Source: JAGTRB01 sp037439685 (lineage in GTDB: Archaea > Thermoproteota > Bathyarchaeia > TCS64). Taken from it: a stretch of DNA of 12,350 bases. The position numbers and the translations under genes were made by a program. Location of the stretch: NCBI GenBank assembly GCA_037439685.1, contig JBBIVO010000047.1, forward strand, positions 1-12,350, given 5' to 3'. The notes beneath the pieces were generated by a model, which was given only the letters and a program-made list of their open reading frames with translations, made no database searches and was not told the DNA's origin. Positions 6,567 to 11,852 of the stretch are shown here, piece after piece (the first letter of the stretch is position 1; every line of letters begins with the position of its first letter).

Positions 6567-7694
6567 CTACTGGGCTATTCCCACGGTGTTCCCGATCCCA
6601 GCCACTATGACCACATCCCCCTCGCCCGTCCTCTCCCTGATGGTCCTCCTAACCGCCTCGACAGCCCTCCCTGTAGCCTCGAAGAGTTCCTCCCTCATGG
6701 GGGCGACGACGTCTGCAATATCGACCTTTATCGCCACGGCGTATAGGGGGACGTCATAGGCCTTAGCGGCTTCCTCTATCTTGAACTTCTCGACGCCTAT
6801 CCCGCCGATGGCTGCCCCCACCCCCTCCGCCACCTCCCCAGTCTGCTCCCCCTCAAGCTTTGCAGCCGCGTCTATCATCACTATCGCCTTCACCTCCCCC
6901 TTCCTCATCCTTAGGATGTTCTCGATCGCCTCCGCCGGCTTCCCAACATTCGCTCCAGGCCCTATGGCCTTGATGACGATGAGCTCCCTCCCATCCATCG
7001 GCACCTCGGCGGCTACGATGTCCTCGGCCACCTCCTTGCATGGATGTCCATACATCATCCTCGCCGCGGTCAGGGCTCCCACCCCATCCCCGATGGGTAT
7101 CCCAAGCTGGAAGGCCTGGATGGCTGAGGAGAAGGCCTCCACCTCCCTCATCACGAGGGGGAGGATCATGTGGATCTGCATTATGATGTATATGTTCATG
7201 GTCTTCTTTCCCAGGAGGTAGAAGTGGCGGATGACCTTGTAATACACGTTTAGGGCCTGGGAGGCCTCCAGAAGGTTCTCGATGTTGTTGGCCTCACTCT
7301 TTGAGGCGTTTGGGACCATGGCCTTGACCTCAGCCTTGAACTTCCTCTCCCTCACATTCAGCAGCTGCTCCAGCTTCCCCACGATCCCGGCGGGGTCCAG
7401 ATCCGTGGGCGAGATGAAGAAGCTCTCGAGGAGGCGCTCAACCTGAGGCGTGGGGTCCTCAGCAGGCCTCCCTATCTCCTTAATGGTCTCGATGGATATC
7501 CTCCTCCCCTCATCCCTGATGGCCTTAACCCTCCTAAGGGCCCCCTCGATGTGCCTGAGCATGGTCAAGCTCTGAATCCTCTGGGCATAGAAGATGTAGG
7601 TGATGAAGGCTATGCTTATGATCACCTGTATAATGGTTCCCAGCTCCGTCTGAGGCTGGAATAGCTGCCCGACTGAAGATATCACCCCAACCAC
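6567..7694 (-). CDS. DUF1512 family archaeal membrane-anchored protein
   Basis: About 375 residues in an archaea-specific family of unknown function. One N-terminal membrane anchor (GTIIQVIISIAFITYIFY) is followed by a charged helical region and then an alpha/beta domain rich in conserved glycines (QLGIPIGDGVGALTAARMM, KAIGPGANVGKPAEAIENIL, IAGIGNTVGIAQ at the C-terminus). The pattern IVMIDAAAKLEGEQTGEVAEG suggests a possible nucleotide- or metal-binding pocket, but no function is established. The start is uncertain. The frame opens with a TTG at 7715, but a TATA box at 7718-7724 directly abuts it and would put transcription near 7694, where a GTG lies in frame. I therefore use 7694; the TTG would add 7 residues. 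Confidence 0.8.
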   Translation of the reverse strand: MVGVISSVGQLFQPQTELGTIIQVIISIAFITYIFYAQRIQSLTMLRHIEGALRRVKAIRDEGRRISIETIKEIGRPAEDPTPQVERLLESFFISPTDLDPAGIVGKLEQLLNVRERKFKAEVKAMVPNASKSEANNIENLLEASQALNVYYKVIRHFYLLGKKTMNIYIIMQIHMILPLVMREVEAFSSAIQAFQLGIPIGDGVGALTAARMMYGHPCKEVAEDIVAAEVPMDGRELIVIKAIGPGANVGKPAEAIENILRMRKGEVKAIVMIDAAAKLEGEQTGEVAEGVGAAIGGIGVEKFKIEEAAKAYDVPLYAVAIKVDIADVVAPMREELFEATGRAVEAVRRTIRERTGEGDVVIVAGIGNTVGIAQ

Positions 7695-7717
7695 TTCAGT
7701 TGAATCTAGCCACAAGG

Positions 7718-7724
7718 TTATAAA
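7718..7724 (-). promoter_or_regulatory. TATA box of the DUF1512 operon
   Basis: Minus-strand TTTATAA, embedded in an AT-rich patch (7716-7735), about 25 bases before the GTG at 7694. Confidence 0.55.
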
Positions 7725-7820
7725 GATTAATTTTCCATCGCCTCTAAATCCGCGGAGCCCATAAGCCCTATGCCTGAAAGATGGAGGGGATAAAAGTAGA
7801 CGGTTTAAGGAGGTGTTGAG

Positions 7821-7943
7821 GGGCTACCAGCTTCCACGGTTTCGCGTCGCCGAAGACAACACTACCGCCGTGGACGGAGCGCGGTTTAACTTCTGAGTTC
7901 GGAATGGGTTCAGGTGGGTCCCGCGCCCTATGGCCGGTAGCCC
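7821..7943 (-). rRNA. rrf: 5S ribosomal RNA
   Basis: On the minus strand the sequence opens GGGCTACCGGCCATAG and continues with the 5S core ACCTGAACCCATTCCGAACT followed by CAGAAGTTAA. It closes with GGTAGCCC, which pairs with the 5' end over eight bases (helix I). Length is 123 nt. The gene stands apart from any 16S/23S genes here, as in many Thermoproteota. It has its own TATA box 25-30 bases upstream, and a T-rich tract (CTACTTTTATC) shortly after the 3' end could terminate it. Confidence 0.95.
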
Positions 7944-7967
7944 AAATTAAGGGGCATGGAGGCTCCG

Positions 7968-7980
7968 TTTAAACCTTTCG
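7968..7980 (-). promoter_or_regulatory. BRE plus TATA box of the 5S gene
   Basis: Minus-strand CGAAAGG followed by TTTAAAC; the TATA centre lies about 27 bases before the 5S 5' end at 7943, textbook archaeal spacing. Confidence 0.75.
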
Positions 7981-8010
7981 CCCTCCCTAAACCCGAAAAG
8001 ATGAGGGTCT

Positions 8011-8024
8011 GAAAAGATATATAT
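8011..8024 (+). promoter_or_regulatory. BRE plus TATA box of the tRNA-Trp gene
   Basis: GAAAAG (8011-8016) followed by ATATATAT (8017-8024), centred about 28 bases before the first tRNA base at 8049. Confidence 0.75.
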
Positions 8025-8048
8025 TGGATTATGGTAAGCCTATCTGGA

Positions 8049-8180
8049 GGGGCCGTGGTCTAGCTAGGTATGACGTCGGGCTCCAGAAGGCAAAGGCAGG
8101 TTTACTGACCTACCAAGGGATGAAGAGCTTTTGGAGAGGAAACCCGAATGTCGAGGGTTCAAATCCTTCCGGCCCCACCA
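8049..8180 (+). tRNA. tRNA-Trp (anticodon CCA), intron-containing, CCA encoded
   Basis: Acceptor stem GGGGCCG (8049-8055) pairs with CGGCCCC (8170-8176); A73 and an encoded CCA (8178-8180) follow. The D-arm begins at 8058. Anticodon stem TCGGG (8076-8080) pairs with CCCGA (8143-8147). The loop CTCCAG holds anticodon CCA at 8083-8085, reading UGG. The T-arm is GAGGG-TTCAAAT-CCTTC (8153-8169). The two halves of the anticodon stem are separated by a 55-base intron after position 37, the position typical for archaeal tRNA-Trp. The gene diverges from the 5S gene and has its own promoter. Confidence 0.95.
8087..8141 (+). other. tRNA-Trp intron (position 37/38) with box D'/C'-like motifs
   Basis: The 55-base intron boundaries are set by anticodon-loop geometry: G37 = 8086, A38 = 8142. 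CTCC of the loop can pair with GGAG at 8133-8136, but the bulge lengths then depart from a strict bulge-helix-bulge, so the splice points carry a few bases of doubt. Inside are CTGA (8105-8108, box D-like) and GGGATGA (8117-8123, one mismatch to RUGAUGA), 8 bases apart. In several euryarchaea the tRNA-Trp intron is itself a box C/D methylation guide; here only the D'/C' half is evident. Confidence 0.75.
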
Positions 8181-8201
8181 AACGCTAAGCTCAACATCTA
8201 G

Positions 8202-8308
8202 ATAGAGCGCTTACCATCCCGGTTATCGATGGTCTGAGTTCCTCAAAGAACCACGACGATAGGATAGGGTATGACAAGCAAAAATACGGCGATAGGTAAG
8301 CGCTCTAT
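8202..8308 (+). repeat. 14-bp perfect inverted repeat enclosing a small structured segment
   Basis: ATAGAGCGCTTACC (8202-8215) is matched exactly by its reverse complement GGTAAGCGCTCTAT (8295-8308). The enclosed 79 bases can fold further: CCC 8218-8220 with GGG 8267-8269, TATCG 8224-8228 with CGATA 8257-8261, and GTTC 8238-8241 with GAAC 8248-8251. This could be a small RNA closed by a long terminal stem, just after the tRNA gene, or the core of a miniature transposable element. No coding frame is present. Confidence 0.6.
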
Positions 8309-8407
8309 GCTGGTGGGCTCCGAAGGGGTGGATGAAGGACTAGAGATGTGTGTGAAGGCCCCCAGCATCATGTTTGGGCTGCGGGTAACCCTCCTCTCAC
8401 AGAGCAC
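8309..8407. other. Intergenic, imperfect hairpin only
   Basis: ATGCTGGTGGGC (8307-8318) can pair imperfectly with a GCCCCCAGCAT about 35 bases downstream. Otherwise nothing recognisable. Confidence 0.3.
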
Positions 8408-8550
8408 TCAATGGGGCCCATAGGGCGGTGGGCCTAGGGCTATCCCTAGGATTGATCCTAGGAAGGCTACTGCTGTAGTGTAGGTCAGGACTAGGGTGAA
8501 GATGAGGTGTTTTTGGCTCCTAGAGCCCCGAGCATGGATAGCTCGTAGCT
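8408..8550 (-). pseudogene. C-terminal fragment of an FtsX/MacB-type ABC permease
   Basis: The minus strand gives SYELSMLGALGAK, then after a one-base shift in an A5 run (8510-8514) HLIFTLVLTYTTAVAFLGSI followed by LGIALG, ending at TGA 8410-8408. 'ELxxLxALGAxxxxIFxLVL...' followed by a glycine-rich membrane helix is the hallmark of the last part of FtsX-domain permeases. An in-frame TAA at 8553-8551 closes the upstream side, and the remaining membrane helices and extracytoplasmic domain are absent. It is a degraded remnant. The identification rests on about 45 residues. Confidence 0.42.
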
Positions 8551-8610
8551 TTATTCCTGTTCAATAAATTAATTAGTTTGCGTAATAATAATCTAGTGTG
8601 GTGAGAGGGT

Positions 8611-8970
8611 TTGGGTTATACTAGGGTTAAAGGGTTGATTGGCAGAAGGAAGGGTGAGTGTGAAGAGGTTGAGTTTCTCGTTGACACCGGAGCTTTCTAT
8701 ACAATCATACCTCCAGCCTTGGCGGAAAAACTTAGCATTAAGGCTGTGGAGGTTGCTGAGTTGACCTTGGCTGATAAGCGGAAGGTTATGGCTGGGGTAA
8801 CGGTTGCCTATATAAAGCTTTTGGATAGGGAGGGGATACTACCCATAGCAATAATGGATTCGCCTGAGCCACTGCTTGGCGTTACAACACTGGAAGGTTT
8901 AGGTTTAAGAGTTGACCCTGTGACAGGTAAGCTCGAACATTCAAGACCCTATGGCCTTGCAGTTCTATGA
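8611..8970 (+). CDS. Retropepsin-like clan AA aspartic protease
   Basis: 119 residues, the size of a single retropepsin-like lobe that must dimerise to form an active site. The catalytic triplet is in EFLVDTGAFYTIIPPALAEKL (Asp25-Thr-Gly-Ala), and the family's second hydrophobic-Gly element is PLLGVTTLEGLGLRVDPVTG (Gly90). This matches small archaeal and bacterial stand-alone clan AA proteases of the AF_0612 kind; substrates are unknown, and they often sit among toxin-antitoxin and mobile genes, as here. The start is a TTG, supported by GGTGAG (8600-8605) five bases upstream and an AT-rich promoter-like stretch at 8562-8575. Its 3' end overlaps a small ORF on the other strand by 22 bases. Confidence 0.85.
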   Translation: MGYTRVKGLIGRRKGECEEVEFLVDTGAFYTIIPPALAEKLSIKAVEVAELTLADKRKVMAGVTVAYIKLLDREGILPIAIMDSPEPLLGVTTLEGLGLRVDPVTGKLEHSRPYGLAVL

Positions 8971-9152
8971 ATACGAAGAAAGCCCAAGAGTTCGATGATG
9001 AACCTGCTGAAACCATATCTAAGAGCTTCAGAAAGTTCTCTCTTTTCATTGAGCCCAGAACCAACATTTGAAAGTATTTGAATTATACCATAACCTCTCT
9101 TTATCATAACTTTCAACCAACTGCCTTTGTCTTTCCAAATAATCTCTCGCAT
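8949..9152 (-). CDS. Small hypothetical protein (uncertain)
   Basis: 67 residues from ATG 9152, basic and probably helical (MREIIWKDKGSWLKVMIKRG near the start, RFIIELLGFLRIH near the end). I recognise no family. A TTTAAATG element at about 9171-9178 would start transcription near 9150, so a leaderless message from ATG 9152 is plausible; ATG 9185 would add 11 residues but overlaps that element. The region is AT-richer than its neighbours, as expected of acquired or decaying DNA. The ORF ends inside the aspartic protease gene, 22 bases before its stop. It may be a real small gene or a chance ORF. Confidence 0.35.
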   Translation of the reverse strand: MREIIWKDKGSWLKVMIKRGYGIIQILSNVGSGLNEKRELSEALRYGFSRFIIELLGFLRIHRTARP

Positions 9153-9185
9153 TGAAGAAGAAACCTCAAAAACATTTAAACCCAT

Positions 9186-9271
9186 CTATTTTGGAACAGT
9201 TGAGCTGGGCGTTCACATCTGCAACATTTTCTGCTCATAGTTTATGATTAACTTAACCATCGGCCATATCA
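9186..9271. other. AT-rich intergenic spacer
   Basis: Nothing recognisable beyond the left end of the degraded insertion sequence that follows. Confidence 0.3.
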
Positions 9272-9281
9272 TTTTGATTCT
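9272..9281 (+). repeat. Left terminal inverted repeat of the IS remnant
   Basis: TTTTGATTCT, exact reverse complement of 9857-9866. AT-rich and only 10 bp, so chance pairing is not excluded, but the placement just outside the transposase remnant fits. Confidence 0.5.
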
Positions 9282-9302
9282 TGTAAGGATTTGTTTTAGG
9301 TT

Positions 9303-9843
9303 TTGGAGGCCTTGCCTATCGAGGCTTTCAGGATCGGCGTCAAGGTAGGGTATGAAGCAGGTATAGGGCTGCGCCGATTCAACAGGTTTGGGAGGCTTGG
9401 GTTGGGTGGCGGTGGAGCCACGCCTGAAGTGCTTCTTGGGCTTCGTGGGCTGGAAGAGGAGCGCCCCCTCCGCATACCTACTCCTGAAGGGGCTGAGGAG
9501 AGGGTACGGTGGAAGGCCCATCTATACCGATGGCGCACCTTGGTATCCCCTAGCCTGTGGAGGGCTGAGGCTTGAGCACCACATATACGATGATGAATTG
9601 AGGGAGTTTATGGAGGGATGAACCAGTACCTGAAGGATAGGACGAGTCTTCGACGACCCCTTCCCATGCTTCAAGGAGGAATGTGATAGGAGACACGTGA
9701 AGAGCTGGCTCAAGCTATTCATCTTCTACCACAACCATGTAAGAAATAACGAAAGGGATGGAAGGCCACCTCTGGGAGACCCATCAAAGCCAGAGTACCA
9801 GCAGTTCATAGAGACGATGATGGAGGTGATGGGCTTAAGTTAA
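9303..9843 (+). pseudogene. Transposase pseudogene, IS6-like archaeal DDE family
   Basis: Pieces in different frames line up as one transposase. The N-terminal piece is AFRIGVKVGYEAGIGLRRF. From 9388 a second frame gives LGWVAVEPRLKCFLGFVGWK, then YTDGAPWYPLACGGLRLEHH with the second catalytic Asp. A third frame near 9618 gives MNQYLKDRT, and the last frame gives FDDPFPCFKEE, VKSWLKLFIFYHNHVRNNE, ending at TAA 9841-9843. The 'TDGAPWYPLA...LEH' and 'SWLKLFIFYHNH' blocks are typical of archaeal IS6/IS240-like DDE transposases. The block that normally holds the first catalytic Asp (DET motif) is missing, and three frame breaks are needed, so it is dead. About 180 residues remain of an expected 220-240. 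Confidence 0.72.
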
Positions 9844-9856
9844 AGGAGCCAAAAAC

Positions 9857-9866
9857 AGAATCAAAA
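9857..9866 (-). repeat. Right terminal inverted repeat of the IS remnant
   Basis: AGAATCAAAA, exact reverse complement of the left end, 13 bases after the transposase stop. Confidence 0.5.
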
Positions 9867-9910
9867 ACAAAATAGGATTTGCGTGGATATCTCCACCGGG
9901 GGACTAAAGC

Positions 9911-9919
9911 CTTTTAACA
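9911..9919 (+). promoter_or_regulatory. TATA-like box ahead of the structured leader
   Basis: CTTTTAACA would place transcription at about 9940, some 390 bases before the next ATG (10330). Confidence 0.45.
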
Positions 9920-9940
9920 CCCTTCACCCTTCCTCGTTGA

Positions 9941-10329
9941 GGATCCTCTGATGCCTGTGAGGCCTGTGTTGGCTGAGGTGAGGCGCGTCACCTCAGCCCG
10001 TGGGTTAGCGAGACCCCTGGATGGCGGAGCTGTGAGCCCCACGGGGCAGCGGATGAGACTAGATGACAGCGCTGAAGGGGCGGGCTGGATGCTCGAAGCC
10101 CATAGCCTCCAGGCGTGGGCGGCTCACATGATTAGGATTCCCGTGAAGGATCGGAGGGGTGCCGTGTGGTTGGCCATCAAACCCTCAAGGGGGCTGAGGA
10201 AAGATGGGATGAGGAGGGAGGAGGGTTTAACCTGTGGGGGTTGGAGCCCCCTGTTGAGGCTGGGATCCCACAACGTGGGGGCCTCCCCCCAAGCCTTTGG
10301 GATGAGCCCCTCATCTGGGGTGGGAGCCC
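9941..10329 (+). ncRNA. Hairpin-rich transcript or long 5' leader of the GlcNAc-1-P transferase gene
   Basis: A GC-rich stretch with many short perfect stems and no recognisable protein. The strongest is an 11-bp hairpin, GGCTGAGGTGA (9971-9981) with TCACCTCAGCC (9988-9998) over a 6-base loop. Then CGTGGG 9999-10004 pairs with CCCACG 10038-10043, CAGCG 10047-10051 with CGCTG 10070-10074, and GGGCT 10082-10086 with AGCCC 10097-10101. Nearer the gene are GGGGG 10237-10241 with CCCCC 10248-10252, CCCAC 10268-10272 with GTGGG 10276-10280, and GATGAG 10302-10307 with CTCATC 10311-10316. A 128-codon ORF from 9951 overlaps this, but its protein looks like random GC-rich reading. It could be an independent RNA, a regulatory leader, or both. 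I see no riboswitch, SRP or RNase P signature. Confidence 0.38.
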
Positions 10330-11367
10330 ATGGCTGAGGCCCTCTACCTCCTAATATTGGCCTCTCTCCTCTCCTTCGCCTCCACCTACCTCTCCATGCC
10401 CTACTTCATCCGCTTCATGTTGGCTGCGGGGATCGTCGGGAGGGATGTGATGAAGCCTGGGAGGCCCAGGGTGGCTGATATGGGGGGCCCCGGCGTCGTC
10501 TTCGGCCTCCTCTCAGGGGTCTTCACCTACATCGGTTTGGAGACCTTCATCTATGGCGGGCTCTCGGAGCTGGTCTACATCCTCGCTGCCATGTGCACCA
10601 TATTGATCATAACCCTGATAGGCATCTTCGACGTCCTCACCGGCCTCATGGGGGAGAGGGAGGGGCCGGGCCTCTTCGAGAGGCTGAAGAGGAGGGGGAT
10701 ACCGGACTGGGTTTATTACCTAGCCCCAATACCGGCCGCGGTGCCCCTGATGGCCGTCAACGCGGGGGTAAGCTCCATGGCCCTCCCCCTCATCGGGAGG
10801 GTTGAGCTGGGCCTCGTCTACCCGCTGGTCCTGGTACCCCTGGCCATCCTATGCTGCTCTAATGCGACCAACTTCCTTGCAGGCTTCAATGGCCTAGAGG
10901 CAGGTATGGGCACGGTTCTTCACCTATCCCTAGGTCTATATGCCCTTCTAAACAGGGAGTATGCCGCCGCGGCCATATCGCTGCCCTTCGCATCATCCCT
11001 ATTGGCCTTCCTCAGGTACAACTGGTATCCGGCCAGGGTCTTCCCAGGAGATCTGAACTACACGATAGGGGCCGTCGCGGCATCTGTAGCGGTCATCGGG
11101 AATATGGAGAGGTTCTCGATCCTCTGCTTCTCCCCATGGATCCTGGAGGCCTTCTTGAAGCTGAGGTCTAGGTTCAAGGCTGAGAGCTTCGGCATCCTGC
11201 TCGAAGATGGAACCCTAAAACCAGCCCAGAAAGGGGTTTACTCCCTCACCCACCTCATCATGAGAATTGGAGGCTTAAAGGAGTGGCAGGTCAGCCTAAT
11301 CCTAATAATCATCGAGGCCATCATCTGCATCGCATCATACTCACTGATATCATATGGCATAGTTTAA
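10330..11367 (+). CDS. UDP-GlcNAc:polyprenyl-phosphate GlcNAc-1-phosphate transferase, GPT/ALG7-like
   Basis: 345 residues with about ten membrane helices, family GT4/PF00953 (MraY, WecA, DPAGT1). It transfers sugar-1-phosphate from a UDP-sugar to a polyprenyl (archaeal dolichyl) phosphate, the first step of N-glycan or cell-surface glycan assembly. Family motifs are visible: GRDVMKPGRPRVADMGGPG (Asp39, Lys42), SNATNFLAGFNGLEAGM (Asn178, Asn181, Asn187) as in eukaryotic ALG7, and VFPGDLNYTIGA (Asp241). The usual Asp-Asp pair after the third helix is reduced to one Asp, GIFDVLTGL (Asp101-Val102), a departure that may affect activity or mark a subfamily. ATG 10330 follows a weak GGTGGG. The gene is preceded by the hairpin-rich leader and runs convergent to the HEPN gene, 53 bases away. 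Confidence 0.9.
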   Translation: MAEALYLLILASLLSFASTYLSMPYFIRFMLAAGIVGRDVMKPGRPRVADMGGPGVVFGLLSGVFTYIGLETFIYGGLSELVYILAAMCTILIITLIGIFDVLTGLMGEREGPGLFERLKRRGIPDWVYYLAPIPAAVPLMAVNAGVSSMALPLIGRVELGLVYPLVLVPLAILCCSNATNFLAGFNGLEAGMGTVLHLSLGLYALLNREYAAAAISLPFASSLLAFLRYNWYPARVFPGDLNYTIGAVAASVAVIGNMERFSILCFSPWILEAFLKLRSRFKAESFGILLEDGTLKPAQKGVYSLTHLIMRIGGLKEWQVSLILIIIEAIICIASYSLISYGIV

Positions 11368-11420
11368 AACACGTTTTCCCTATGAATCGTGGGAAATATC
11401 CGCGATCTCATCTATCTCAT
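11368..11420. other. Short convergent intergenic gap
   Basis: Separates the stops of the glycosyltransferase (+) and HEPN (-) genes. AAAACACGTTTTCCC just after 11367 is a small palindromic, T-containing tract that could end transcription. Confidence 0.3.
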
Positions 11421-11852
11421 CTAATGTATGCCCAGTCCTCCCAGTATGGCTAGGGCGTTTTCGAGGGATCTCCTCGCATACTCAAGCGCCTCCCTAGCCT
11501 CCTCCTCGCCATAGATCTCCCAGGGTGTTAGGCTCCTCTCCGGCTCCCCGTAGGTCGCCCTTCCATGCTCTGGGGCTAGGGTTGATGAGAGCTCTGAGAG
11601 CTCCTCGGCGAGCCCCCTCACCTCCTCTGGGATCTCTTCGAGGAGTTCCCTCAGCTCGTGGGAGGGGTCGTGGCTCCAGCTTGGGACTCTGAAGAATGCT
11701 ATCACGGCCTTCGCCGAGTTCTCGACGGCGAGCTGGGATGAGAGTACAGTCCCCCTGAAATCTCGCCGCCTGTAAGCCTCCTCAGCCTCTGAAAGGTGGC
11801 GCTCCGATAGCCTGACTCTGTACGAGATCTCGCCTGAAGGGTTGATCCTCAT
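11421..11852 (-). CDS. HEPN-domain protein, toxin partner of an MNT-HEPN pair
   Basis: 143 residues, almost all helical, HEPN family (PF05168-like). The core reads YRRRDFRGTVLSSQLAVENS, then AKAVIAFF, then a C-terminal WEIYGEEEAREALEYARRSL helix. HEPN toxins are RNases whose catalytic R-x4-6-H usually lies late in the domain. Here the only tidy match is Arg55-x5-His61 (RVPSWSH), which is in an unusual place, so RNase activity is uncertain. The ATG (11852-11850) overlaps the TGA of the upstream nucleotidyltransferase as ATGA, showing tight translational coupling. In such pairs the MNT protein neutralises HEPN, in known cases by adenylylating it. Confidence 0.85.
   Translation of the reverse strand: MRINPSGEISYRVRLSERHLSEAEEAYRRRDFRGTVLSSQLAVENSAKAVIAFFRVPSWSHDPSHELRELLEEIPEEVRGLAEELSELSSTLAPEHGRATYGEPERSLTPWEIYGEEEAREALEYARRSLENALAILGGLGIH

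Larger units (their letters stand above)
9272..9866 (+). mobile_element. Degraded insertion sequence with DDE transposase
   Basis: About 595 bp bounded by perfect 10-bp inverted ends, TTTTGATTCT (9272-9281) and AGAATCAAAA (9857-9866). They enclose a frame-broken transposase whose reading frame ends 13 bases before the right end. The element is too short for its transposase family and cannot be autonomous. Target-site duplications are not obvious. Confidence 0.6.

Noticed and set aside
9213..9521. 102-codon minus-strand ORF
   Set aside because: It is antisense to the transposase remnant for most of its length; the plus-strand DDE motifs are convincing.
9951..10337. 128-codon ORF upstream of the glycosyltransferase
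   Set aside because: The protein has no recognisable domain, is rich in Gly/Arg/Ser from GC-rich DNA, overlaps the next gene's start, and the DNA is dominated by hairpins.
10166..10354. Second frame reading GFNLWGLEPP and similar, reminiscent of TnpB C-terminal tails
   Set aside because: No zinc-ribbon CxxC or RuvC motif upstream; resemblance too weak to call a transposon remnant.
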